Shown in pieces: positions 1 through 7,744 of a stretch of 64,000 nucleotides of DNA; within the stretch, counting starts at the first letter, position 1, and each line of letters begins with the position of its first letter. The DNA comes from Pontibacter qinzhouensis (GTDB lineage Bacteria > Bacteroidota > Bacteroidia > Cytophagales > Hymenobacteraceae): assembly GCF_008017455.1 (NCBI RefSeq), contig NZ_VRTY01000009.1, positions 26,066 through 90,065 on the forward strand, written 5' to 3'. Made by a program: the position numbers and the translations under genes. The notes below the pieces were generated by a model. That model saw nothing but the letters and a program-made list of their open reading frames with translations. It had not been told where the DNA came from and made no database searches.

Positions 1-1
1 G

Positions 2-1159
2 AACCCAGACACTGTAAATACACCTGCTTATTTCAGACCCTTCGCAGCTGACACCCAAATTGAGTTCTGCCTTGCCTCCATCGACCCGAACGGCGACCCG
101 ACTACCGGCATTACCCGCACCCAAACCGATAGAGCCTCTTTTGAGACTTCGCGCGACGATGTTAAATTCACAAGCAGGGGAGGCAAAGACATCTGGGACA
201 GCAACCAGTACCTTAACATCTGGGTTTGCAGAATTACCGGCAACACACTCGGCTACTCGTCTTTTCCGGGCTATAATGCGAACATCGATGGCGTGGTACT
301 GCTTTATTCTTCTGTAGGAGCACCACCCTTTAACAGATCGTCCGGACCCTACAACCAGGGCCGCACTGCGACCCACGAAGTAGGGCACTGGCTGGGCCTG
401 CGGCACATCTGGGGGAGCGCCTGCAACAACGCCGATGGCATAGAAGACACACCCAACCAGCAACGCGATACCGGAGGCTGCCCAACAGGTATTGTAACCT
501 CATGCAACAACGGCCCCTATGGCAACATGTGGCAGAACTACATGGACTACACCGACGATGGTTGTATGAACTTGTTCACGAACGGGCAGGCTGCGTTGAT
601 GCAGGCTACTTTAGCAACGGCTCGTCCTTCTATTTTGAGCTCTCTTGCCTGCACCGGCAGAATCCGCTCCGACTTTGAAATAACCAACCCCACCGACACC
701 CTGGTACTAGTCGGAACAGCCGTTAACTTCACCGATAAATCAGAAGGTTCGCGACCAACTGCCTGGCTTTGGGAGTTTGAAGGAGGCACTCCGGCAACAT
801 CTACAGAACAGAACCCAACTGTTACTTATAATACACCCGGCAGCTACACCGTAAAGCTTACAGTAACAAATGGCATTGTGAGCGATACTGCAGAAAAGCT
901 CCAGTATATAGAAGTTACGGTAAGCGACCTGGTGGTTTATCCGAACCCGGCTGCTGCGTATATCACCATTGAGCAACCGGCCCGCATAGAAGTACGCCAC
1001 ATTGAACTGGTTAACAGCATTGGCCAAACAGTGCTGCAGCAAACCGTAGCAGACAGAGTGGTTCAGCTACAGGTACAGCACCTGCCAGCGGGAGTTTACT
1101 ACCTGCGCCTTCAAAGTTCCAACGGCATGGTTATTAAGAAAATAAGCGTAATCAGGTAA
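2..1159 (+). CDS. Secreted M43-type zinc metalloprotease with PKD and T9SS sorting domains (5' end outside window)
   Basis: The reading frame is open from the first bases, so the true start lies upstream; an internal Met at 293 is not the start. The visible 385 residues hold a zinc-protease motif HEVGHWLGLRH (about residue 125, HExxHxxGxxH of metzincins) and a Met-turn-like NYMDYTDD segment near residue 178, as in pappalysin/M43 enzymes. A PKD domain follows (about 232-308), then a C-terminal type IX secretion sorting domain starting at VYPNPAAAY (about 312-385). The layout predicts a protease exported by the Sec and T9SS routes and left on or outside the cell surface. Its substrate is unknown. 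The frame looks intact. Confidence 0.88.
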   Translation, partial: NPDTVNTPAYFRPFAADTQIEFCLASIDPNGDPTTGITRTQTDRASFETSRDDVKFTSRGGKDIWDSNQYLNIWVCRITGNTLGYSSFPGYNANIDGVVLLYSSVGAPPFNRSSGPYNQGRTATHEVGHWLGLRHIWGSACNNADGIEDTPNQQRDTGGCPTGIVTSCNNGPYGNMWQNYMDYTDDGCMNLFTNGQAALMQATLATARPSILSSLACTGRIRSDFEITNPTDTLVLVGTAVNFTDKSEGSRPTAWLWEFEGGTPATSTEQNPTVTYNTPGSYTVKLTVTNGIVSDTAEKLQYIEVTVSDLVVYPNPAAAYITIEQPARIEVRHIELVNSIGQTVLQQTVADRVVQLQVQHLPAGVYYLRLQSSNGMVIKKISVIR

Positions 1160-1186
1160 GTTTAATGTGCTCGTCTTGAATTTTGA

Positions 1187-1249
1187 ATGAATGATTGAAT
1201 GTGAGAATAAGTTTATCGTGTTCAGCTCGGATAGCAACCAACAATCAAC
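1187..1249. repeat. AT-rich phrase repeat
   Basis: Contains GAATGAATGATTGAATG and, near its end, CAACCAACAATCAACC. Both words recur in many other gaps of the window. It lies between the protease and yjbQ-like 3' ends. Confidence 0.5.
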
Positions 1250-1672
1250 CTAATTCCCCTGCAGCGTTACTACCAGCCAGCGTTTTGAGGCGTGGTCGCG
1301 GTGCTCGCAGAGGTAAATGCCTTGCCAGGTACCCATGTTAAACTTGCCGTTGGTAATAGGCACCGTAACCGACGAGCCAAGTATGGCAGCTTTTAAGTGG
1401 GCAGGCATATCGTCGGAGCCTTCGAGGGTGTGCTTGTAGTAAGGCGCGTTTTCCGGCACCATCTTGTTGAAATGGCTTTCGAAGTCCTGCCGCACGGTGG
1501 GGTCAGCATCTTCGTTAATGGTGAGGCTGGCAGAGGTATGCTTGATGAACACATGCGCCAGGCCCATCTTAATATCTTCCAGCTCAGGCAACTGCGACTC
1601 CACTAAATCGGTTATAAGATGAAAGCCCCGCTTTACGGCCGGCAACCTGATTTCCTTCTGATACCATTTCAT
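1250..1672 (-). CDS. YjbQ family protein (UPF0047)
   Basis: The 140-residue protein has the full length of the YjbQ/UPF0047 family, with the conserved HTSASLTINEDADP segment and the C-terminal GTWQGIYLCEHRD segment that contribute to the single-domain trimeric fold. Family members are annotated as secondary thiamine-phosphate synthases because some rescue thiE mutants; the physiological role is unsettled. It converges with the upstream protease gene. The ATG at 1672 gives the usual N-terminus (MKWYQKEI). The next gene on this strand ends nearly 600 bases upstream, so it is probably monocistronic. Confidence 0.9.
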   Translation of the reverse strand: MKWYQKEIRLPAVKRGFHLITDLVESQLPELEDIKMGLAHVFIKHTSASLTINEDADPTVRQDFESHFNKMVPENAPYYKHTLEGSDDMPAHLKAAILGSSVTVPITNGKFNMGTWQGIYLCEHRDHASKRWLVVTLQGN

Positions 1673-1680
1673 GTTCTAAT

Positions 1681-1722
1681 TTTGATTACTTGAATGAGTG
1701 AATGAATGAGTGAGTGACTGTT
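1681..1722. repeat. AT-rich phrase repeat (GAATGAGTGA words)
   Basis: Contains TTGAATGAGTGAATG followed by more AATGAGTGA words, the same words seen near 42690 and, in reverse complement, near 21055 and 48185. Confidence 0.5.
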
Positions 1723-1757
1723 TAATACGGTGCTGCTCCTAAATAGCTGCGTTTGGG

Positions 1758-1813
1758 AATTATTCTAATGAAAACAGCCTTCCAAAAGCTTTTAAACGTT
1801 TTTTAGTCAAGAG
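1758..1813 (+). repeat. 57-bp intergenic element, copy 1
   Basis: Left box AATTATTCTAATGAAAA, then a decayed palindrome GCCTTCCAAAAGC; right box is the variant GTCAAGAG. Box B runs on into a phrase (GATTAGTTAAGAGTTATG) that is interrupted by the MITE-like insertion. Confidence 0.75.
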
Positions 1814-1836
1814 CCTTTGATTAGTTAAGAGTTATG

Positions 1837-2161
1837 ACTGATGTTACGCACTCATGCGACCAGCAAAGAAATATTATTCCCAGGGCAACTCCAAACAGTC
1901 GCTTTAGCCTCAACTAAGAGCACAAATTTCCAGTTCTTGGGTTGAGCGCCTTTGCAGGTTTCCGGTGCCGCAGGCAGCCTGAGCGACAGCGAAGGCAGGA
2001 AAGGTGCAGCAGCGCGATGCCCGAGAACGGGGCCCCGTGGCCTTGAGCGCTAAGACTTCTACAATGAAAAATGAAAGCCTAAGGGCACCGGATGAAACTG
2101 TTACCAAATGTATTAGAACCAATTTAAAGGAGACTTCCTGATAAATGTGCGTAACATCAGT
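1837..2161. mobile_element. MITE-like insertion with 15-bp terminal inverted repeats
   Basis: ACTGATGTTACGCAC at 1837-1851 is matched exactly by its reverse complement at 2147-2161. The element is flanked on both sides by TATG (1833-1836 and 2162-2165), consistent with a 4-bp target duplication. The 325-bp interior has no transposase; the only open frames are short and Cys/Arg-rich without recognisable domains. It is more GC-rich in the centre than its surroundings. It splits a phrase repeat whose uninterrupted relative is seen near 42730-42770. It is probably mobilised in trans by a transposase elsewhere; the family is not identified. Confidence 0.72.
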
Positions 2162-2262
2162 TATGAGTTAAAAGTTGGAAAAAATACTTTCCTTCACCCA
2201 TTTAATATTTCTTCATCTTCAAATTTCCAAATCCTCACATCTCCAAATCAAAAATCAGCACC
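2162..2262. repeat. AT-rich phrase repeat (CTTCACATCTCCAAATC words)
   Basis: Reads TATGAGTTAAAAGTTGG and then TTCAAATTTCCAAATC and CTCACATCTCCAAATC. Very similar wording occurs at 31680-31720 and 48225-48250. Confidence 0.55.
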
Positions 2263-3642
2263 TTAATCAATTGTTCTCTCAAATGCCCCTATGTCGGGGG
2301 TGGTGGAGCTGCGGCTTTGGCCTTTTATGTCGCGGCGCACATCTAAAAGTGGCTTTGCGGCTCCGTTGGCAACAGAAAGGGTATCGAGGCTAAAATCCTG
2401 ATTTGATATCGACTTGAATTTTGGTGCCTGGTTCAGAATATTGTTATCCTGGTTAAGCAGCTCTTTATAGAGGTCGGTTCGTAACACGTTGTTGGCAACT
2501 TCGGCTGCAATGGTACCGCCATCGCTTTCGAGCAGCAGCTCGTCTTTAAAGTTAAAACCATCGGAGTACACAATAGAGTTGATGAGGCGCAGGTTCACGG
2601 TCATGTTCCGGATATCGGTGCCCGGTATGTAATCGGCTACCACAAAGGCAGGTGATTCGCGCTGCATCGGGTTGTTGTAGTTCACGATAGTGGAGTAAAT
2701 AACATCGTAGTTGCCACCTCCAAGGCCACTAAAGCCATACCGCCCGCAGTTATAGATGAGCGTATTCACCACCCTGATATCAGAAGTAAACCCGATAATG
2801 CCATCCTGAAACGCGTATTGTATAGCACAACCTTCTACCAGTGTGCCACCTTTGCCCGGGTTACCGATGCGTAAGCCCCAGGTTGTGTTCCTGATGTCGG
2901 CAAACCGGATGCGGTTGTTCTCGCTTTGTGTCAGAATCTGTATGCCTTGCCACTGCCCCGGTGCCTGCTGGTAACTCTGCTCACGCCTGTAACCACTAAA
3001 AACCACGCGTTCTTCGGCTGTTCCCTCCACGAGCAGTGTTCCGTTTACGAGCAGCACCGCTCCTGGTGTGGCAAATATTTGACTGCCTTTTTCTATGGTG
3101 AGGGTGGTGCCGGCGCTAACCAGAATGGTGTCGAGCAGCACATGCGCTTTGTCTTTGCCCCACACGGTGTTACCGATGGCTGCTTTGCTATGGAAATAAG
3201 CATTTTGCCCATAGGCGACCAGCTTCACCTTTTGCAGGTTGCCATTGGTCCGGAACATAATGGAGTCGCTTACCAGAAAGGGTTGGTTGCTGGCATTCGG
3301 GTTGATATTTACCCGCACCAGCACATACAGGCTATCGCGGCCACGCAACTCTAGGTTGTTGGCAATAGGGCTCTCGACTCCGTTAATGGTCAGTTTGTAA
3401 GGCGATGCGCCTGCACCACCTAAGGTAATGTCGCTGATGCGGACGGCCTTTTGGTTAGGATTGTAAACCTTAAGCCGCTTGGTAACACTGCCCCGCGCCA
3501 CAAATACTGTATCGAAAAGCACGGTATCGGCCGAGAAATGAAGCACCGCCTCAGGGTCAGCTGTAATCACCTCATCGTTTGGCGTACACGAAAACACCGA
3601 GAGCAACAGCAGAAGGGGTAAAATAGCGAGGAGGTACTTCAA
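2263..3642 (-). CDS. Beta-helix lipoprotein, function unknown
   Basis: The 459-residue protein begins with a lipoprotein signal (hydrophobic stretch ending LLSVFSC, lipidated Cys19). An N-terminal domain (about 30-120) resembles an immunoglobulin-like fold; residues about 160-430 carry short repeated strands rich in N, G and V (for example NTLIYNCGRYGFSGL and STIVNYNNP) typical of right-handed parallel beta-helices. The C-terminus ends TPDIGAFE, a tail common in such proteins. It is probably anchored in the outer membrane or periplasm and may bind or cleave a polysaccharide, but no catalytic residues are recognised. Confidence 0.75.
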   Translation of the reverse strand: MKYLLAILPLLLLLSVFSCTPNDEVITADPEAVLHFSADTVLFDTVFVARGSVTKRLKVYNPNQKAVRISDITLGGAGASPYKLTINGVESPIANNLELRGRDSLYVLVRVNINPNASNQPFLVSDSIMFRTNGNLQKVKLVAYGQNAYFHSKAAIGNTVWGKDKAHVLLDTILVSAGTTLTIEKGSQIFATPGAVLLVNGTLLVEGTAEERVVFSGYRREQSYQQAPGQWQGIQILTQSENNRIRFADIRNTTWGLRIGNPGKGGTLVEGCAIQYAFQDGIIGFTSDIRVVNTLIYNCGRYGFSGLGGGNYDVIYSTIVNYNNPMQRESPAFVVADYIPGTDIRNMTVNLRLINSIVYSDGFNFKDELLLESDGGTIAAEVANNVLRTDLYKELLNQDNNILNQAPKFKSISNQDFSLDTLSVANGAAKPLLDVRRDIKGQSRSSTTPDIGAFERTID

Positions 3643-3667
3643 AATGATATCTGTTTTATATAGTGAT

Positions 3668-3700
3668 GGCTAAATTGTTAAACTGTTGAATGGTTGATGC
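3668..3700. repeat. Short phrase repeat
   Basis: Contains AAATTGTTAAACTGTTGAATGG followed by TTGATG, related to phrases near 5915, 6080 and 15220. It lies in the 388-bp gap 3643-4030, which otherwise holds a GC hairpin and one 57-bp element and no gene. Confidence 0.4.
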
Positions 3701-3773
3701 TCCTTAAAATAAGTTTTTAGAAATACTAAGTTTTCAACTTTAACTTCTGTATCGGCCAGAGGCCTCAGAATAA

Positions 3774-3806
3774 GAGTCACGAGCGAGGACGCTCGCGCCA
3801 GCATAG
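3774..3806. repeat. GC-rich hairpin, type D (copy 3)
   Basis: GAGTCA is followed by CGAGCG (3780-3785), loop AGGA and CGCTCG (3790-3795). The plan resembles the hairpins at 18136 and 31809, but the stem sequence differs. Confidence 0.4.
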
Positions 3807-3844
3807 TTTTTAATTTCTAATTTTTAATTTGGCGAAGCATCAGC

Positions 3845-3901
3845 AATTATTCCAATCAAAATAGCCTTCCGAAGGCAAAAGCTTTGAGTTTGGTCAAGGG
3901 T
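3845..3901 (+). repeat. 57-bp intergenic element, copy 2
   Basis: Left box AATTATTCCAATCAAAA, intact palindrome GCCTTCCGAAGGC, right box GTCAAGGGT. Located between the lipoprotein promoter side and the prfA 3' end. Confidence 0.78.
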
Positions 3902-4030
3902 TGCTGCGCCTATTGCTCCAACTGCCGAAGTTACCAAAATCGTATAAAACAGATCAGGAATATAATAAAGTCTCTCTCCCTTTACTATACTCCTGACCCC
4001 CGATTACTTAATTCATTTAAAATTAAGGTA

Positions 4031-5107
4031 TTACTCTGCTGCTGCGCCCTCTTTCAGTTTCTCGGCGTTTTCGGCAATTCTTAGTTGTTCTACAAAATCT
4101 TCTATGTTACCTTCCATTACGGCAGGCAGGTTGTACACGGTGTAGCCAATGCGGTGGTCGGTTACGCGGCCCTGCGGGTAGTTGTAGGTCCTGATCTTGT
4201 CGGAACGGTCGCCGCCACCTACCATGCTTTTACGCTGCGCACCTTCGGCTTCGAGTTTCTTGGCCAGCTCTATTTCGTAGATTCGGGAGCGAAGCACTTT
4301 CAGGGCTTTGTCGTAGTTTTTGAGCTGCGACTTCTGGTCCTGGCACTGCGCCACAATACCGGTCGGGATGTGCGTAAGACGAACGGCAGAATAGGTCGTG
4401 TTTACCGACTGACCGCCCGGGCCTGATGACATGAACAGGTCTTTGCGGATATCGTTCATGTCGAGGTCGATATCAAATTCCTCTACTTCGGGCAGTACGA
4501 TAACCGATGCAACCGAGGTATGGATGCGGCCCTGGGTTTCGGTGGCTGGTACGCGCTGCACACGGTGCACCCCCGACTCAAACTTAAGCTTGCCATACAC
4601 ATCCTCGCCCGACATGCCGACAATAATCTCTTTGTAACCGCCCGATGTGCCTTCCATGGCATCCATCAGCTCCACGCGCCAGCCCATTTTTTCGGCAAAG
4701 CGGGTGTACATGCGGTACAGGTCGCCGGCAAAGATAGAAGCCTCGTCGCCACCGGCACCGGCTCTTACCTCCATAATAATGTCTTTGCTGTCGTTCGGGT
4801 CTTTTGGTATCAGCAGCTCTTTCAGGAGCTCCTCCATTTTTTCGCGTTGCGGCAGCAGCTCGTCCAGCTCCTCTTTCGCCATGTCGCGGAAATCCTCGTC
4901 CTTTTCGGTGGCGATTACCTGCTTGGCGTTATCTATATTGCTGAGTATATTCAGGTACTTTTTGTATTCGGTAACTATCTTATCCAGATCTTTGTATTCT
5001 TTGTTCAACGACTTGAATTTCTTCATATCGCTGGCCACGTCGGGCTGGATAAGCAGTTGGCTTACTTCCTCAAACCGATGATTAATGGCTTCTAATTTAT
5101 CTAACAT
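4031..5107 (-). CDS. prfA: Peptide chain release factor 1
   Basis: The 358-residue protein matches RF1 in length. It recognises UAA and UAG and triggers hydrolysis of peptidyl-tRNA. The RF1-type anticodon tripeptide PAT is at 187-189 (in [10 protein letters not shown]) and the universal GGQ at 231-233 ([10 protein letters not shown]). The N-terminal 100 residues are the charged helical domain 1. The start at 5107 gives MLDKLEAI, the usual beginning. A TATCTTTG box on the minus strand lies about 24 bases upstream. RF2 is excluded because its SPF motif is absent. Confidence 0.97.
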   Translation of the reverse strand: MLDKLEAINHRFEEVSQLLIQPDVASDMKKFKSLNKEYKDLDKIVTEYKKYLNILSNIDNAKQVIATEKDEDFRDMAKEELDELLPQREKMEELLKELLIPKDPNDSKDIIMEVRAGAGGDEASIFAGDLYRMYTRFAEKMGWRVELMDAMEGTSGGYKEIIVGMSGEDVYGKLKFESGVHRVQRVPATETQGRIHTSVASVIVLPEVEEFDIDLDMNDIRKDLFMSSGPGGQSVNTTYSAVRLTHIPTGIVAQCQDQKSQLKNYDKALKVLRSRIYEIELAKKLEAEGAQRKSMVGGGDRSDKIRTYNYPQGRVTDHRIGYTVYNLPAVMEGNIEDFVEQLRIAENAEKLKEGAAAE

Positions 5108-5130
5108 GGCGCTGTTATGGTTTTAAAGTA

Positions 5131-5138
5131 CAAAGATA
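5131..5138 (-). promoter_or_regulatory. Predicted -7 promoter box (TATCTTTG) for prfA
   Basis: The plus strand reads CAAAGATA, so the minus strand carries TATCTTTG, a full match to the Bacteroidota -7 consensus TAnnTTTG. No clear -33 TTTG box was found at the usual distance. Confidence 0.55.
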
Positions 5139-5192
5139 CTAAATTGGCGTGTAGTTTCTTTTATACATTTTTATACAATCCAGACTAAAAAG

Positions 5193-5888
5193 ATGTTCCA
5201 CCTACCTCGTATCTTATATTATATAACTCTTGCTGCTGCCTGTATAGTTTCGGGGTGCGAAGTAAAAGTTAAGCCTGTAGAGGGCGGAAAAGAAATAGCC
5301 AAGGAACTGGAGCGGCGCAAGATTAAGCGTGTAACCGGTGCCCAGATTCAGGAAGCAGCCCTTAATGCAGGCGACTCCATAGTGGCTGCCGCCCAATACC
5401 AAATGGACCTGTACCTGCAACAGCACCTCGACAGCGGTGGCGTAGCAGCCGCCATGGCCTATTGCCGCCCTGAGCAGTTCGAGATTGTGCAGGCCATGGA
5501 GCAGAAATACGGTGGCACTGCCGGCCGCACCTCCTTAAAGTTACGCAACCCCGCCAACAAGGCAGAGGGAGCCGTAGCTGTGGCTTTACAGCAATACACA
5601 GAGGGGCAGCTGCAAGAGCCCGTGCTACAGGAACTAAACCGCGAGGAGCTGCTCTACACCGCTCCGATCTACATCCGGAGCGAGAGCTGCCTGCGCTGCC
5701 ACGGCACCCCGGGCAAAGAGCTGTCTGATGCCGATAACGAACTCCTGAAACAGCAATACCCCACCGACCAGGCTACCCGTTACGCAACAGGCGACTTGCG
5801 AGGCATGTGGCACATCAGGTTTAACAAGCAAACTCTTGTAACCGACATGACGACCCAACCCAAAAAGAAAATTAAAATGGGATTTTGA
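5193..5888 (+). CDS. Lipoprotein with Tll0287-like (DUF3365) haem-binding domain
   Basis: A lipoprotein signal ends CIVSGC (Cys22). The remaining 209 residues resemble the Tll0287/DUF3365 sensor-like fold: an alpha-helical part with AMAYC at 87-91, then SCLRCH with Cys166, Cys169 and His170, a c-type haem attachment motif, followed by GDLRGMWHIRF near the end, typical of the domain. Such domains bind haem c and occur in redox sensors or stand alone in the periplasm. Here it stands alone with no kinase fused. It is divergent from prfA with 85 bases between. A role in electron transfer or redox sensing is inferred. Confidence 0.75.
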   Translation: MFHLPRILYYITLAAACIVSGCEVKVKPVEGGKEIAKELERRKIKRVTGAQIQEAALNAGDSIVAAAQYQMDLYLQQHLDSGGVAAAMAYCRPEQFEIVQAMEQKYGGTAGRTSLKLRNPANKAEGAVAVALQQYTEGQLQEPVLQELNREELLYTAPIYIRSESCLRCHGTPGKELSDADNELLKQQYPTDQATRYATGDLRGMWHIRFNKQTLVTDMTTQPKKKIKMGF

Positions 5889-5945
5889 GATGGTTGTTGA
5901 TTGTTGATTGCTGTTTGTTGAATGGTTAAATGGTTGATTTGAGGA
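5889..5945. repeat. AT-rich phrase repeat
   Basis: GGTTGTTGATTGTTGATTGC followed by TTGTTGAATGG and TTAAATGGTTGATT, the reverse-complement form of the CAACAATCAAC/CATTTAAC words. Part of the 444-bp gap 5889-6332, which has no gene. Confidence 0.5.
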
Positions 5946-6007
5946 ATTTTAAGGAATTCTGACGGAGTGACAGAAACAATGTGACTCTTACTAATTTAAG
6001 TAGTTTA

Positions 6008-6065
6008 ACCCTTGACCTGTAAAGCACCTAAAACCTGTTTGGAGGCTGTTTTCATTTGAATAATT
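6008..6065 (-). repeat. 57-bp intergenic element, copy 3
   Basis: On the minus strand: AATTATTCAAATGAAAA, decayed palindrome GCCTCCAAACAGG, right box GTCAAGGGT. The left-box end abuts a phrase repeat (GATTGATGATTGTTG). Confidence 0.75.
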
Positions 6066-6185
6066 TGATTGATGATTGTTGAATGGCTACATGGTTAAAT
6101 GGTTGATTTTGAATGAACGACTGAGAGGATGAGTGAACCACTTTTAAAACTTTTAACTCCTAACTTTTAACTCTTAACTAATAAA
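6066..6185. repeat. AT-rich phrase repeat, long
   Basis: In order: GATTGTTGAATGG, CATGGTTAAATGGTTGATT, a GATGAGTGAACCA-like word, then AACTTTTAACTCCTAAC and TTTTAACTCTTAACTAATAA. All these words recur elsewhere between genes. Confidence 0.5.
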
Positions 6186-6245
6186 AGATTTAGCATCTTA
6201 AACCGTTGGAGCTGCATTGGTTACACCTCAACATGTATTTTGTTG

Positions 6246-6253
6246 TATATTTG
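6246..6253 (+). promoter_or_regulatory. Possible -7 promoter box (TATATTTG) for the thioredoxin pair
   Basis: TATATTTG matches TAnnTTTG and lies 79 bases before the thioredoxin ATG. No convincing -33 box at 19-21 bases was found, so this is tentative. Confidence 0.35.
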
Positions 6254-6332
6254 CAGTTGAAACATTTACTATGCAGGCAAGTATGCATAACCCATACTTA
6301 CTTAATTTTTAACCTTCAAAACACGATATTCT

Positions 6333-6650
6333 ATGGCCGTTATAAAAGCAACTGATTCTGATTTTGCGAGTATCCTGAAGTCTAACCAACATGTGGTAGT
6401 AAAGTACTTTGCAGACTGGTGTGGCAACTGCCGCCTGTTCTCGCCTAAGTTCAAGCGCCTGTCAGAAGATGAGCACTTTGCCACAGTAACTTTTGTGGAT
6501 GTAAACGCTGAAACAAGTCCGGAAGCCCGTAAAATGGCAGGAGTAACCAACCTTCCTTTCTTTGCTGTGTTCAAAAACGGGAATCTCGTAGATACTGTAG
6601 CCGCCAGCAAAGAAGAAGCAGTACGCACCCTTATCCATAAACTTGTATAA
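6333..6650 (+). CDS. Thioredoxin family protein
   Basis: A 105-residue single thioredoxin domain without a signal peptide, so cytoplasmic. The redox motif is WCGNC (Cys30 and Cys33) and the cis-proline is Pro75 in TNLPFF. The CGNC dipeptide differs from the classical CGPC, so the redox potential and partners may differ from those of the housekeeping thioredoxin. The gene is followed after only 9 bases by a small conserved protein on the same strand; the pair is likely co-transcribed and ends at a very strong hairpin at 6913-6967. Confidence 0.9.
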   Translation: MAVIKATDSDFASILKSNQHVVVKYFADWCGNCRLFSPKFKRLSEDEHFATVTFVDVNAETSPEARKMAGVTNLPFFAVFKNGNLVDTVAASKEEAVRTLIHKLV

Positions 6651-6659
6651 ACCCGACAA

Positions 6660-6902
6660 ATGAAAATACCGGTAATAAAAAAATTAGTAGAAACCCAGAG
6701 CATTGAAACTTTGCTGGCTGCCGAGGCCGCAATTTTAGAGGAGCAGGAGCTAGCCATTGAGGTAGAGGGCGAAGACGAAGGAGAACAGCTGACCCACATT
6801 CTGGCTGCCGTCTGGATTCTGAACCAAATGCACCACCAGCACGTCGATTTTAAGACGGCACTGCGTGAGTACACACAAAAAGTACGAACTTCCATCAGCT
6901 AA
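6660..6902 (+). CDS. Small acidic conserved protein paired with thioredoxin
   Basis: An 80-residue soluble protein with a strongly acidic centre (EVEGEDEGEQ) and predicted helices on either side (TLLAAEAAILEEQELAIEV and THILAAVWILNQMHHQHVDF). It lacks Cys. Start 9 bases after the thioredoxin stop suggests translational coupling. It resembles short uncharacterised proteins that I recall downstream of thioredoxin genes in Bacteroidota (possibly the DUF6952 group; not verified). A role as partner or regulator of the thioredoxin is inferred from position only. Confidence 0.75.
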   Translation: MKIPVIKKLVETQSIETLLAAEAAILEEQELAIEVEGEDEGEQLTHILAAVWILNQMHHQHVDFKTALREYTQKVRTSIS

Positions 6903-6912
6903 AATCTAACGT

Positions 6913-6967
6913 AGCTAAAACAGGAGCGGCCCGGAAGTTAAACTTCCGGGCCGCTCCTGTTTTAGCT
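6913..6967. terminator. Bidirectional terminator, perfect 27-bp inverted repeat
   Basis: The arms 6913-6939 and 6941-6967 are perfectly complementary around one central base, with a GC-rich core (AGGAGCGGCCCGGAAG) and A/T ends that supply a U-tract in either direction. It sits between convergent genes ending at 6902 and 6972. Confidence 0.93.
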
Positions 6968-6971
6968 GTAC

Positions 6972-7583
6972 CTATAAATTGTGCTTTGCAAAAAATGCTT
7001 CCGCCAGTTTGCCTCCCGGTTCGGTGCAGATGCCCCGGAGGTAGTAAAGAAAAATGCTCCGATACACTTCGGAGAGGTTGTATTTCTCGGGCGGGAAAAC
7101 CTGCGGGTTCAGCATCATATTAAGCTGCGCCAGAATAATACGGGTTACTAGTTCTATGTTAATGTCCTTCCTGAAAAGGCCCTGCAAAATTCCTCTATTA
7201 ATAATTTCTGAGATGAGGTGGTAACTGTTGGAGTTAAGATACTCCAGGCACATCAGCCATACCTCCTCGTAATGCTGCTGCAGGTCCAGCACATACTGCG
7301 GGTTAGTTTGCTGAATATTCTTGATGCCATCCTGCAACAGCAGCATTACTTCTTCTACAGGGTCTTGTGCGTTTGCCAGCAGCCTGGCCTGCTGCCGCTC
7401 CTGTTCCTTTATATCAAACCTCACCACCTTAAGCACCATATCGGCTTTGCTTGAAAAAAGCTCCTGAAAGGTGGAGTGCCTGATGTCTAGTCTTTTTATG
7501 ATATCTTCCTGTGTGTTCGCCTCTATTCCATCGCGCTTAAATATGCGAAGAATTTCCTCTAAGATAGTTTCTAAAAAAGTCAT
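6972..7583 (-). CDS. TetR/AcrR-like transcriptional regulator
   Basis: A 203-residue helical protein. Residues 1-50 look like a TetR-type DNA-binding domain (ILEEILRIFKRDG, then TQEDIIKRLDIRHSTFQELF as the helix-turn-helix), with weak rather than textbook agreement. The remaining 150 residues are predicted helices of a ligand or dimerisation domain. It ends at the strong bidirectional terminator. It lies just downstream of the cruF and crtD genes, with 161 bases between, so it might control carotenoid formation, but no operator was identified. Confidence 0.72.
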   Translation of the reverse strand: MTFLETILEEILRIFKRDGIEANTQEDIIKRLDIRHSTFQELFSSKADMVLKVVRFDIKEQERQQARLLANAQDPVEEVMLLLQDGIKNIQQTNPQYVLDLQQHYEEVWLMCLEYLNSNSYHLISEIINRGILQGLFRKDINIELVTRIILAQLNMMLNPQVFPPEKYNLSEVYRSIFLYYLRGICTEPGGKLAEAFFAKHNL

Positions 7584-7744
7584 AATTGCCCTTACTCTGT
7601 TACCTACTGATAGTTGCTGCTAAGCATATTACGGTAAGCTTAACTCAACCGGATGCTAATACTTGTTAGCTCCTTGAGATTCTGGAAATTTAAGAATAAT
7701 TCGGCTGCGTACAATAACTATTTCTGGCAATTAAGATTCTTACC

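Noticed and set aside
1910..2122. 70-residue open frame inside the MITE-like element
   Set aside because: Cys/Arg-rich translation with no transposase similarity. The element looks non-autonomous.
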